From Lysobacter sp. (GTDB lineage Bacteria > Pseudomonadota > Gammaproteobacteria > Xanthomonadales > Xanthomonadaceae), in assembly GCA_008015835.1 (NCBI GenBank), contig SSGH01000013.1:1-64000 (forward strand): a stretch of DNA of 64,000 bases, read 5' to 3'. The notes below the pieces were generated by a model, which made no database searches, was not told the origin of the DNA, and worked only from the letters and a program-made list of their open reading frames with translations. Below are positions 1-8,224 of the stretch, in pieces. Each line of letters begins with the position of its first letter. The stretch's first letter is position 1. A program made the translations under genes and the position numbers.

Positions 1-1066
1 GCGCGATCGCGCCGCCCAGCGGATTCACCTTCGACGGATCGAGGCCGAGATCGCGGATCACCGCCAGCGCTTGCGCGGCGAAGGCTTCGTTGAGTTCGAT
101 CCAGTCGAGTTGATCCTTCGTCAGGCCGGCCTGTTTCAGCGCTTTCGGAATCGCGGCGATCGGGCCGATGCCCATCACTTCCGGGCGCACGCCGGCGACC
201 GAGAAGCTGACGAAGCGGGCGAGCGGGGTGAGGCCGTAGTCCTTGATCGCCTGCTCGGACGCCAACAGCACCGCCGCGGCGCCGTCGCTCATTTGCGAGG
301 CATTGCCGGCGGTGACCGTGCCGCCGAACATCCCGTTGCGGAAGACCGGCTTGAGCTTGGCGAGCCCTTCGAGCGACGAATCCGGGCGCGGGCCTTCGTC
401 GAGTTCGACCAGCGTCTTCTTCACCTTCACCGCGTTGCCGGCGAGATCGGGAATGCGCGCGATCACTTCGTACGGCGAAATTTCGGCCTTGAATTCGCCG
501 GCCTGAATCGCGGCGACGGCTTTCTGGTGCGAGGCGAGGGCGAACGCGTCCTGGTCTTCGCGCGACACCTTCCACTCTTCGGCCACTTTCTCGGCGGTGA
601 TGCCCATGCCGTAAGCGATGGCGACGTTTTCGTTCTTCGCGAACACTTCCGGGCTCAGCGCCACCTTATTGCCCATCATCGGCACCATCGACATCGATTC
701 GGTGCCGCCGGCCAGCATCAGATCCGCGTTGCCGAGACGGATCTGATCCGCCGCCAGCGCCACGGCCTGCAGTCCCGACGAACAGAAGCGATTGACGGTT
801 TGCGCGGCGACGGTGTTCGGCAGGCCGGCGAGCAGCGCGCCGATGCGCGCAACGTTCATGCCTTGCTCGCCCTCCGGCATCGCGCAGCCGATGATGGCGT
901 CGTCGATGCGCGAGGCGTCGATGCCCGGCGCTTGCGCGACGACGTTGCGCAGCGCGTGCGCCAACAGCTCGTCGGGACGGGTGTTGCGGAACACGCCCTT
1001 CGGGGCCTTGCCGACCGGCGTACGGGTGGCGGCGACGATGTAGGCGTCTTGGATGATCTTGGTCAT
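1..1066 (-). CDS. fadA: Acetyl-CoA C-acyltransferase (thiolase), 3' end cut by window edge
   Basis: This is a thiolase catalysing the last beta-oxidation step, 3-ketoacyl-CoA plus CoA to acetyl-CoA plus a shortened acyl-CoA. About 355 codons are visible. The N-terminus reads MTKIIQDAYIVAATRTPVGK, and the nucleophilic cysteine lies in NRFCSSG at about residue 95. The window ends just inside the GGAIA...GHP region, so the catalytic His and second Cys motifs lie outside. The ATG at 1066-1064 was chosen over an in-frame ATG at 1072 because GAGGA at 1080-1076 is then about 9 bases upstream. It follows the FadN-like gene on the same strand and probably forms an operon with it, although two strong hairpins lie between them. 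Confidence 0.93.
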   Translation of the reverse strand, partial: MTKIIQDAYIVAATRTPVGKAPKGVFRNTRPDELLAHALRNVVAQAPGIDASRIDDAIIGCAMPEGEQGMNVARIGALLAGLPNTVAAQTVNRFCSSGLQAVALAADQIRLGNADLMLAGGTESMSMVPMMGNKVALSPEVFAKNENVAIAYGMGITAEKVAEEWKVSREDQDAFALASHQKAVAAIQAGEFKAEISPYEVIARIPDLAGNAVKVKKTLVELDEGPRPDSSLEGLAKLKPVFRNGMFGGTVTAGNASQMSDGAAAVLLASEQAIKDYGLTPLARFVSFSVAGVRPEVMGIGPIAAIPKALKQAGLTKDQLDWIELNEAFAAQALAVIRDLGLDPSKVNPLGGAIA

Positions 1067-1088
1067 GTGCATATGTCCTCGGTTGTCT

Positions 1089-1178
1089 CCTTCCCCCCGC
1101 CTGCGGGGGGAAGGCCGGGATGGGGGCTCGATTCCACGCATCGCCCCCACCTCGATCCTCCCCCGCTTGCGGGGGAGG
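1089..1178. repeat. Paired GC hairpins (intergenic repeat)
   Basis: Two related hairpins fill the gap between the FadN-like gene and the thiolase. The first has a 12-bp stem (1089-1100 with 1103-1114, 2-base loop). The second has a 10-bp stem (1157-1166 with 1169-1178, 2-base loop). The C-rich arm starts CCTTCCCCC in one and CCTCCCCC in the other. No T-run follows, so this looks like a mobile intergenic repeat or mRNA-stability element rather than a terminator. A similar hairpin occurs at 60610-60636. Confidence 0.7.
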
Positions 1179-1190
1179 AGGATGTGGATG

Positions 1191-3563
1191 TCAGTTGCGG
1201 AGGGGCTTGCCGGTCTCGAGCATATGCTTGATCCGCGCCTGCGTCTTCGGCATCAGCGCCAGCGCGACGAAGTGCTCGCGCTCCAGGCGGATCAGCCACT
1301 CTTCGTCGACGATCGCGCCGCGATCCACGTCGCCGCCGCACAGCACGGTGGCGATGCGGCTGGCGATTTCGTAGCCGTGCTCGGAGATGAAGCGGCCTTC
1401 CAGCATGTTCACCAGCATCATCTTGAAGGTGGCGATGCCGACGTTGCCGGCGACCTGCACGCGACGCGCGGGCAGGGGCGGGCGATAGCCGGATTCGGCC
1501 AGCGCCAACGCCTGTTGCTTGGCGATGTGCAGCAACTCATAGGCGTTGAAGGCGATCACGTCGTCCCTACGCAGCAGACCGAGTTCCTTCGCTTCCATCG
1601 CAGAAGCCGAGACTTTGGCCATCGCGACGTTCTCGAACCAGGGCTTGAGCTGGGCGAACACGTCGCCGCCCGGGCCCGCGGCCTGCGACGCGCGCACCGC
1701 GAATTCCTTCAGGCCGCCGCCGGCCGGCAGCAGGCCGACGCCCGCTTCGACCAGACCGATGTAGCTTTCGAGATGCGCCACGGTGCGGGCGGTGTGCATC
1801 TGGAACTCGCAGCCGCCGCCGAGGGCGAGGCCGCGCACCGCGCCGACCACCGGCACCAGCGCGTACTTGATGCGCTGACTCGTGGCCTGGAAGTTGGCGA
1901 CCATGGCGTCGAAGCCTTTGAGGTCGCCGGCCTGCAGCAGGCCGATCGCGCCCGACAGATCGGCGCCGGCCGAGAACGGCTCCTTCGGTTGCCAAATCAC
2001 CATGCCCTTGAAGTCGCGTTCGGCGATGCCGATCGCTTCCTGCAGGCCGTCCAGCACCTTGTCGTTGACCGTGTGCATCTTGGTTTTGAACGACGCGACC
2101 GCGATGCCGTCGCCGTCGTGCCACAGGCGGATGCCGTCGTTTTCGAACACGGTTTCGCCCGGGGCGAAGCGCTCGCCCAGCAGCGGGTCGGGGAAGCGCT
2201 GGCGCAGATACACCGGGTTTGACGAGCGCGGCACGTCCGCAGCCTGAGCGGGGCTGTAGCTGCCGGCGGCGCCGTGCACGCCGTCGCGGCCGTCGGTGAC
2301 CCACGCCGGCAACGCGGCGTCGCTCATGGCCTTGCCGGCGGCGATGTCGTCGGCGATCCACTGCGCGACCTGTTTCCAACCGGCGGCCTGCCAGGTCTCG
2401 AACGGGCCGAGACTCCAGCCGTAACCCCAACGGATCGCGAGGTCGACATCGCGCGCGGTGTCGGCGATATCGGCCAAGTGGTAGGCGCTGTAGTGGAACA
2501 GGTCGCGGAACATCGCCCACAGGAACTTGCCTTGCGGGTGTTCGCTGGCGCGCAGCTTGGCGAATTTCTCGGCCGGGTTTTTCGTCTTCAGAATTTCGAC
2601 GACCTCAGGCGCAGCGCCGCGGTCGGACGGGCGGTAATCCTGTTTTTCCAGGTCCAGGACGACGATGTCCTTGCCGACCTTGCGGAAGAGGCCGGCGCCG
2701 GTTTTCTGACCCAGCGCACCCTTCGAGATCAGCGCGCCCAGCCAGGCCGGGGCGTTGAAGTACTTGTGCCACGGGTCGTTGGGCAGGGTGTCGGCCATCG
2801 TCTTGATGACGTGAGCCATGGTGTCGAGGCCGACCACGTCGGACGTGCGGTAGGTCGCCGATTTCGGGCGGCCGACCAGCGGGCCGGTAATGCCGTCCAC
2901 TTCATCGAAGCCCAGACCGAAGGCGTGGGTGTGATGGATCGTGGCCAGAATCGAGAACACGCCGATACGGTTGCCGATGAAGTTCGGCGTGTCCTTGGCG
3001 TAGACCACGCCTTTGCCGAGCGTGGTGACCAGGAAGGTTTCGAGGCCTTCGAGGATCGCGCGGTCGGTGGTGTTCGCCGGGATGAGTTCCGCCAGATGCA
3101 TGTAGCGAGGCGGGTTGAAGAAGTGCACGCCGCAGAAACGATGGCGAAGTTCTTCCGGAAGAACTTCCGCCAACTTATTGATTCCTAAACCAGAGGTATT
3201 GCTCGCCAGCACCGCATGCGCGGGCACGAACGGGGCGATCTTCTTGTAGAGGTCCTGCTTCCAGTCCATCCGTTCGGCGATGGCTTCGATGATCAGGTCG
3301 CAGCCGCGCAGGTGCTCCAGGCCGCTGTCGTAGTTGGCCGGCGCGATAGCCTCGCCCAGCGACTTGCTGGCGAGCGGGGCGGGCGAGAGCTTGCCCAGAT
3401 TGGCCAGGGCCTTGAGCACCACGCCGTTGGGGTCGCCCTCTTTCGCGGCCAGATCGAACAGCACCGTATCGACGCCCGCGTTGGTCAGATGCGCAGCGAT
3501 TTGCGCACCCATCACGCCGGCGCCGAGGACCGCGGCGCGCCGTACAAGCGGTTTCTGAGACAT
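1191..3563 (-). CDS. FadN-like 3-hydroxyacyl-CoA dehydrogenase / enoyl-CoA hydratase
   Basis: A 790-residue bifunctional beta-oxidation enzyme. The NAD-binding hydroxyacyl-CoA dehydrogenase half comes first (GAGVMG at residues 14-19). A crotonase-like half lies near the C-terminus (roughly residues 490-690), with GGGCEFQMHTAR and an SAGADLSG segment. This order and length match the FadN type known from Bacillus (about 789 aa), not E. coli FadB, where the hydratase comes first. The ATG at 3563 (MSQKPLVRRAAVLG) places the Rossmann motif at the usual distance; the longer frame upstream is not convincing. It lies between a TetR gene and a thiolase on the same strand, consistent with a fatty-acid-regulated operon. 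Confidence 0.92.
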   Translation of the reverse strand: MSQKPLVRRAAVLGAGVMGAQIAAHLTNAGVDTVLFDLAAKEGDPNGVVLKALANLGKLSPAPLASKSLGEAIAPANYDSGLEHLRGCDLIIEAIAERMDWKQDLYKKIAPFVPAHAVLASNTSGLGINKLAEVLPEELRHRFCGVHFFNPPRYMHLAELIPANTTDRAILEGLETFLVTTLGKGVVYAKDTPNFIGNRIGVFSILATIHHTHAFGLGFDEVDGITGPLVGRPKSATYRTSDVVGLDTMAHVIKTMADTLPNDPWHKYFNAPAWLGALISKGALGQKTGAGLFRKVGKDIVVLDLEKQDYRPSDRGAAPEVVEILKTKNPAEKFAKLRASEHPQGKFLWAMFRDLFHYSAYHLADIADTARDVDLAIRWGYGWSLGPFETWQAAGWKQVAQWIADDIAAGKAMSDAALPAWVTDGRDGVHGAAGSYSPAQAADVPRSSNPVYLRQRFPDPLLGERFAPGETVFENDGIRLWHDGDGIAVASFKTKMHTVNDKVLDGLQEAIGIAERDFKGMVIWQPKEPFSAGADLSGAIGLLQAGDLKGFDAMVANFQATSQRIKYALVPVVGAVRGLALGGGCEFQMHTARTVAHLESYIGLVEAGVGLLPAGGGLKEFAVRASQAAGPGGDVFAQLKPWFENVAMAKVSASAMEAKELGLLRRDDVIAFNAYELLHIAKQQALALAESGYRPPLPARRVQVAGNVGIATFKMMLVNMLEGRFISEHGYEIASRIATVLCGGDVDRGAIVDEEWLIRLEREHFVALALMPKTQARIKHMLETGKPLRN

Positions 3564-3637
3564 GTTCTCTATCCTATTGATGAAGTGAGGTTTTTCCGAA
3601 GAAGCGATGCGGGGGAGCGAGCGGGCATTCGGCCCGT

Positions 3638-4267
3638 TCAATTCACCTTTCCCGACTTGAAACCGGCGGCCGCGAACCGGATGAGTTCGTGCGCCGCGCG
3701 TTGGCGGTGGTCGGTTTCGGACACGCCCGGAGGGCGCTTGATCATCCCGAAATCGGCCATCGCGTAAGTGAGGGCGCCGGCGAGGAAGTCGATGCGCCAA
3801 TACAGTTCTTCCTTGCTCAAGCCCGGCACGCAGACGGCGATGGCCTTGGCGAATTCGCGCAGCACATGGCCGTATTGCTCGGACAGGAACCGGCGCAGGC
3901 CGTCGTTTTTCTCGGCGTAGGCGCGGGCGATGACGCGGATGAAGGCCCCGCCGCCGTGGCGGTCTTGCGCCATCGCCAAGGGCGGCTCGACGAACGCCGC
4001 CAAAATCGCGTCCAAATCGTTCGGCCGCTCGACGACCGCCGCCTGCAAACGCTGCAGGCGCTGCGCGCTCATCTCGTCCATGCGGCGGCGGAACACCTCG
4101 TTGACGAGGTTTTCCTTGCTGCCGAAGTGGTAATTGACCGCGGCGATATTCACGTCGGCCTGGCTGGTGACTTGGCGCAGCGAGGTGCCGCCGAAGCCGT
4201 ATTGTGCGAACAACGTCTCAGCCGCATCGAGAATGCGTTCTTTGGTCGAGAACTGGGCTTTGCTCAT
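3638..4267 (-). CDS. TetR-family regulator, PsrA/FadR-like
   Basis: A 209-residue TetR regulator. The N-terminal DNA-binding domain (about residues 8-55) reads [20 protein letters not shown] and then [11 protein letters not shown], close to the Pseudomonas PsrA pattern. The rest is the helical ligand-binding domain with no recognisable signature. It is the first gene of the minus-strand beta-oxidation operon, 74 bases upstream of the FadN-like gene. A palindrome at 4311-4326 upstream of its start fits the published PsrA box, suggesting autoregulation and control of the operon by acyl-CoA or free fatty acid. The family is certain; the PsrA-like role is inferred from sequence similarity, operator and neighbours. 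Confidence 0.88.
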   Translation of the reverse strand: MSKAQFSTKERILDAAETLFAQYGFGGTSLRQVTSQADVNIAAVNYHFGSKENLVNEVFRRRMDEMSAQRLQRLQAAVVERPNDLDAILAAFVEPPLAMAQDRHGGGAFIRVIARAYAEKNDGLRRFLSEQYGHVLREFAKAIAVCVPGLSKEELYWRIDFLAGALTYAMADFGMIKRPPGVSETDHRQRAAHELIRFAAAGFKSGKVN

Positions 4268-4310
4268 AGTCTCGTTTTTCGCCTCTCGGGCCGAGTCGGA
4301 TCAGGCTGAA

Positions 4311-4326
4311 TCAAACGCTTGTTTGA
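4311..4326. promoter_or_regulatory. PsrA-like operator palindrome
   Basis: TCAAACGCTTGTTTGA is an inverted repeat (TCAAAC, 4-base spacer, GTTTGA) 44 bases upstream of the TetR gene. It matches the PsrA box of Pseudomonas, G/C-AAAC-N2-4-GTTT-G/C. No second copy was seen in front of the FadN-like gene, so one operator probably serves the whole operon. Confidence 0.7.
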
Positions 4327-4419
4327 GTTTACTCCGATCCATCGAACCTCGCCAGAGGGCGCGGCTCCGCGACGGCCCGGATCGCATCGTCGGGGCTGCC
4401 GGCGAACCCGTTTTCAGGT

Positions 4420-4425
4420 TAGAAT
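4420..4425 (+). promoter_or_regulatory. Possible -10 element of ndk
   Basis: TAGAAT within GGTTAGAAT is a reasonable -10 hexamer. No good -35 hexamer stands at 16-18 bases upstream. Transcription would start near 4432, immediately before the TAGCCGA/TCGGCTA palindrome and the terminator-like hairpin ahead of ndk. Confidence 0.35.
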
Positions 4426-4445
4426 CCGCACTAGCCGAATCGGCT

Positions 4446-4471
4446 AAACCCGCGTCCCCACGCGGGTTTTT
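4446..4471 (+). terminator. Terminator-like hairpin upstream of ndk
   Basis: AAACCCGCGT, a 4-base loop of CCCC, then ACGCGGGTTT followed by further T residues form a stem of about 10 bp with a short T-run. A separate palindrome, TAGCCGAATCGGCTA, occupies 4432-4446 just before it. No gene ends upstream on the plus strand here, because the TetR gene reads away. The hairpin therefore either ends a short untranslated RNA or attenuates ndk. Confidence 0.55.
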
Positions 4472-4538
4472 CCATGTTAACCTTGCGGCCCCTTACCGGC
4501 TTTCGCCGTCGCGGCCGCCCATCCCGGAGACCTCTCTC

Positions 4539-4964
4539 ATGGCGCTGGAGCGCACCATCTCGATCATCAAACCCGACGCCGTCGCCAAGAACGTCATCGG
4601 CGAAATCTATTCGCGTTTCGAAAAGAACGGTCTGACGATCGTCGCTTCGAAAATGAAACACCTCTCGCGTAAAGAAGCCGAAGGTTTCTACGCCGTGCAT
4701 CGCGAACGTCCGTTCTTCGGCGCGCTCGTCGAATTCATGACCAGCGGCCCGGTGATGATTCAAGTCCTCGAAGGCGAGAACGCGGTCGCGAAGAATCGCG
4801 AACTGATGGGCGCGACCAATCCGAAAGACGCGGCGCCGGGCACCATCCGCGCCGACTTCGCGCAATCGATCGACGCCAACGCCGTGCACGGTTCCGATTC
4901 GCTCGAGAACGCCGCGATCGAAATCGCGTACTTTTTCAGCGCCACCGAACTCTGCCCGCGCTGA
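4539..4964 (+). CDS. ndk: Nucleoside diphosphate kinase
   Basis: A 141-residue NDP kinase that moves the gamma-phosphate of ATP to nucleoside diphosphates via a phospho-histidine. It starts [18 protein letters not shown], the family N-terminus, and carries the catalytic His in NAVHGSDS near residue 117. Length is that of bacterial Ndk. The ATG follows CGGAGACC at a good ribosome-binding distance. It is followed 22 bases later by rlmN, the usual xanthomonad order. Confidence 0.97.
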   Translation: MALERTISIIKPDAVAKNVIGEIYSRFEKNGLTIVASKMKHLSRKEAEGFYAVHRERPFFGALVEFMTSGPVMIQVLEGENAVAKNRELMGATNPKDAAPGTIRADFAQSIDANAVHGSDSLENAAIEIAYFFSATELCPR

Positions 4965-4986
4965 TCGAGGCACCGAAGAGCATCCC

Positions 4987-6195
4987 GTGAACGAGGTCGA
5001 GCAACAAAGCGCTTCTGTAGGGCAGTCTGTCGTCAGACAGAATCTGCTCGACCTCGACCGCGAGGGCCTGGAGCGCTTCTTCGCCGAAACCCTCGGCGAG
5101 AAGCGCTTCCGCGCCCACCAAGTGATGAAGTGGGTGCATCACCGCCATGTCGTCGACTTCGCGGAGATGACCGACCTCGGCAAAACGCTCCGCACGAAAC
5201 TCGAAACGCATGCCGAAGTGCGCGTGCCGCAGGTGCAATTCGACAAACCGTCCGAAGACGGCACCCACAAGTGGTTGCTGGGCATGGACGGCAAAAATGC
5301 GATCGAAACCGTCTACATTCCCGACAAAGGTCGCGGCACGCTGTGCGTGTCCTCGCAGGTCGGCTGCGCGCTGAACTGTACGTTCTGTTCGACCGCGACC
5401 CAGGGCTTCAATCGCAACCTCTCCACTGCCGAGATCGTCGGCCAGGTGTGGACCGCGGCGCGCCATCTGGGCAATGTGCCGCACAAACAGCGCAAACTCA
5501 CCAACGTCGTGATGATGGGGATGGGCGAGCCGCTGATGAATTTCGACAACGTCGTGCGCGCCATGAGCGTGATGCGCGACGACTTGGGCTACGGCCTCGC
5601 CAACAAGCGGGTGACGCTGTCGACCGCCGGCGTGGTGCCGATGATCGATCGCCTGGGGCAGGAGAGCGACGTCTCGCTCGCGGTCTCGCTGCACGCGCCG
5701 AACGACGAACTGCGCAATCAATTGGTGCCGCTGAACAAAAAATACCCGATCGCCGAACTGATGGACGCCTGCGTGCGCTACGCATTGCGCAAGCGCGGCG
5801 AGTCGGTGACGTTCGAGTACACGCTGATGAAGGGTGTGAACGATCAGCCGCAGCACGCACGCGAATTGGTGCGGCTGATGCGCGCGTTCGATCGCGCGGT
5901 GCAGATGAAAGACGCCGCGAAGGTCAATCTGATTCCGTTCAACCCGTTCCCGGGGACGCGATACCAGCGTCCCGACGACACCACGATCCGCGCCTTCCAG
6001 AAGCTGCTGAACGAGGCGGGGATGATCGCGCCGGTGCGCCGCACGCGGGGCGACGATATCGACGCGGCCTGCGGCCAGCTCAAGGGGCAGGTCGCCGACC
6101 GCACGCGCCGGCAGGCCGAGTTCCGTAAGCGCACCGAGACCTCGGGGCGCGCCGAAGACGGCGACTCCACGCAGGGGGCCGCGCATGCGGCGTGA
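4987..6195 (+). CDS. rlmN: 23S rRNA/tRNA adenine C2-methyltransferase RlmN
   Basis: A 402-residue dual-specificity radical-SAM enzyme methylating A2503 of 23S rRNA and A37 of some tRNAs. The CxxxCxxC cluster motif is CALNCTFC at about residues 127-134. The second mechanistic cysteine is in AACGQLKG near the C-terminus. GEPL and HAPNDELR segments are typical. The start is GTG at 4987. The C-terminal tail after the conserved LKGQ block is about 40 residues and is charged and poorly conserved. The gene continues the ndk-rlmN-rodZ run; no pilF gene follows, only 123 bases without a gene. Confidence 0.96.
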   Translation: MNEVEQQSASVGQSVVRQNLLDLDREGLERFFAETLGEKRFRAHQVMKWVHHRHVVDFAEMTDLGKTLRTKLETHAEVRVPQVQFDKPSEDGTHKWLLGMDGKNAIETVYIPDKGRGTLCVSSQVGCALNCTFCSTATQGFNRNLSTAEIVGQVWTAARHLGNVPHKQRKLTNVVMMGMGEPLMNFDNVVRAMSVMRDDLGYGLANKRVTLSTAGVVPMIDRLGQESDVSLAVSLHAPNDELRNQLVPLNKKYPIAELMDACVRYALRKRGESVTFEYTLMKGVNDQPQHARELVRLMRAFDRAVQMKDAAKVNLIPFNPFPGTRYQRPDDTTIRAFQKLLNEAGMIAPVRRTRGDDIDAACGQLKGQVADRTRRQAEFRKRTETSGRAEDGDSTQGAAHAA

Positions 6196-6318
6196 ATGCG
6201 GTCGCCGCGAACGCAATCGTTTTTGGGGCCGCGCGGGCGAACGCGCGGGTTCGCATCACCACCGGATTTCTCACCAACAATCGACGAGAGCACGGACCGC
6301 TTTGGGGAGCACATCGCG

Positions 6319-7152
6319 ATGAAAGCCAACCCTATGCCCGACGACACGGTTCGCGGCATCGGTCAACGCCTGCGCCAAGCGCGCGAAGACGCCGGGATGA
6401 GCCTGGCCGAAGCGGGCGCCAAATTGAAGATGCAAACGCACGTGGTCGATGCGTTGGAGCGCGAGGATTGGGGAAAACTCGGCGCGCCGGTCTTCATTCG
6501 CGGCCAATTGCGCAGCTACGCCAAGCTGCTGGGACTGCCGGCCGACGCCATCGTCGAGAACGTGGCGATGCCATCTTCGCGTCCCGCGGAACTGGTGCCG
6601 CAGACCTACACCCCGCGCATGCAGCGCGTGGCCGAGCAAACCAAGCTGCGTCTGGTCTACGTGGTGTTGACCGCGGCGATCGCGGTGCCGGTTTGGCTCG
6701 CCACTCGTTCGCAACCGTCGGCCGATGACGCCTCGGTGGCGCTCGATGTCGCCCCGGGCGAGGAACTGCCGATCGATGCCGGCGTGGCGCCGACGTCCGC
6801 GCATGCGCCGTCCCCAGTGGTCGCCGAGCAGCGCCCGCTGGTGGCGTCGATGACGCCGATGCCGCAGCGTCCGGCCGCGGTCGCGGCCCCCGACATCAGC
6901 GTCTCGTTCGCGGGCGAAAGCTGGGTCAAGCTCACCGGCCCCGACGGTGCGGTGCTCGAGCAGGCGCTGATCCAATCCGGTCAACAGCGCAACTTCGCCG
7001 CCGGGCAGATCGGCAAGGCGGTCCTCGGCAACGCGACGGCAGTGAGCGTGCGCGTCCGCGGCCAACCGGTCGACCTGACCCCCTTCGTCCGCGCGAACGT
7101 CGTGCGCTTTACGGTATCCTCTGACGGCGCTTTGCAGCCGGTCGAACGCTGA
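6319..7152 (+). CDS. rodZ: RodZ-like HTH cytoskeletal protein
   Basis: A 277-residue membrane protein. It has an N-terminal Xre-type helix-turn-helix (about residues 9-80, IGQRLRQAREDAGMSLAEA). A single transmembrane segment lies at about residues 110-128 (LRLVYVVLTAAIAVPVW). A proline/alanine-rich periplasmic linker follows, then a C-terminal DUF4115 beta domain (about 190-277). This is the architecture of RodZ, which links MreB to the cell-wall elongation machinery. The start at 6319 was chosen because GGGAGC lies 8 bases upstream; an ATG at 6334 is possible. Confidence 0.88.
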   Translation: MKANPMPDDTVRGIGQRLRQAREDAGMSLAEAGAKLKMQTHVVDALEREDWGKLGAPVFIRGQLRSYAKLLGLPADAIVENVAMPSSRPAELVPQTYTPRMQRVAEQTKLRLVYVVLTAAIAVPVWLATRSQPSADDASVALDVAPGEELPIDAGVAPTSAHAPSPVVAEQRPLVASMTPMPQRPAAVAAPDISVSFAGESWVKLTGPDGAVLEQALIQSGQQRNFAAGQIGKAVLGNATAVSVRVRGQPVDLTPFVRANVVRFTVSSDGALQPVER

Positions 7153-7459
7153 TCCGACACCGATTTTCCTCTCGCGACGATGGCGAGAGGCGGCCGCCCG
7201 CCATCGTGCGGGCGGATCCGCGAAGGAACGACGCCTACGCGGTCTGTCGCCGAGCTCGGCGTCCAGTCGGCCGGCGCTCAGTCTGCGCGCGCCAGACTGT
7301 CGGCCGGTCGCTCGCGGCGAGAGCGGCGGGGCGACGCAACTTCCGAGGCCGTTCGCGTTCCAATTCGCGTTCGGCGCTTCGGTTCCGATTCCTCGCATCG
7401 CGGCCCGCCGCGGCGCGACCTTTTTTCACCATCACGCACAGATACGAAAGACGAGACCC
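7153..7459. other. Gene-free gap with two tandem hairpins
   Basis: The 307 bases between rodZ and the YfgM-like gene hold no convincing gene. Two consecutive hairpins lie near its start: CCTCTCGC/GCGAGAGG (7168-7175 with 7183-7190) and CCGCCCGC/GCGGGCGG (7194-7201 with 7208-7215). Neither has a T-run. In E. coli ispG and hisS lie between rodZ and yfgM; they are not here. Confidence 0.6.
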
Positions 7460-8092
7460 ATGGCGATCGACGATCTTCTCGACGAACACGAACAAAGCGA
7501 ACGCGTCCGCAATTGGGTGCGCAGTAATGCGGTCGGCCTGGTCGTCGGCGTCGGCCTGGGCCTCGGCGCGATCTACGGCTGGACGTGGTGGAGCGATCAG
7601 CGTTACGCCGAGCGGCTGAAGGCCGGCGATGCGTATCAAGCGCTGGTCAAAGAAGCCGAAGCCGGCAAGGTCGATGCGGTCAAAACCAAGGCCGCCGGTT
7701 TGACCGAAGGCGCTTACGCCGCGCTCGCCGCGTTGGATTTGGCCAAGACCCAAGTCGAAGCGGGTAAGCGCGACGACGCGATCGCCACGCTCCGCGCAGC
7801 GAAGACCGACGACAGCGTCCTGGCCCCGGTCGTGAAGCAGCGTTTGGCGCGTCTGTTGATCGACGCCGGCAAGCACGATGAAGCCCTGAAATCCCTGGCC
7901 GACGCCGAGGACGCGGCCGGTATCGAAGTCCGCGGCGATGCCTTGTTCGCGCAAGGCAAGCTCGATCAAGCCCGCGAGGCTTACGGCAAGGCGCTGAGCA
8001 AGCTGGACGTGGCGGCGCCGCAGCGCCGGTTGCTCGAACTCAAGCTCGGTCAAGCCGGCGGTAAGGCGCCGAAGAGCGAAAGCGCCTCCTGA
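7460..8092 (+). CDS. YfgM-like membrane-anchored TPR protein
   Basis: A 210-residue protein with a short cytoplasmic N-terminus (MAIDDLLDEHEQSERVRNW), one transmembrane segment at about residues 22-43, and a periplasmic helical domain with tetratricopeptide-like repeats. This is the YfgM/Ancillary SecYEG translocon subunit architecture (E. coli YfgM about 206 aa). YfgM interacts with SecYEG and PpiD and influences RcsB signalling. The position directly before bamB and der matches the conserved order. The ATG follows AAAGACGAGACCC, with GAG as a modest Shine-Dalgarno. Confidence 0.88.
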   Translation: MAIDDLLDEHEQSERVRNWVRSNAVGLVVGVGLGLGAIYGWTWWSDQRYAERLKAGDAYQALVKEAEAGKVDAVKTKAAGLTEGAYAALAALDLAKTQVEAGKRDDAIATLRAAKTDDSVLAPVVKQRLARLLIDAGKHDEALKSLADAEDAAGIEVRGDALFAQGKLDQAREAYGKALSKLDVAAPQRRLLELKLGQAGGKAPKSESAS

Positions 8093-8224
8093 TCTTCTCC
8101 GTAACGTCGGGGACCCGGCTCACGCGCATTGCGATTCGGCCTCTGGCTCGTCTCGACATCGCCGTTCCGATCCTCGACGCCATCCACGTTTCGCCCCCGT
8201 TTTCCGCAGAGCGCACGCAGCACG

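Noticed and set aside
4936-6216. 426-codon minus-strand ORF opposite rlmN
   Set aside because: rlmN has intact radical-SAM motifs; the opposite frame is His/Arg/Ala-rich and featureless.
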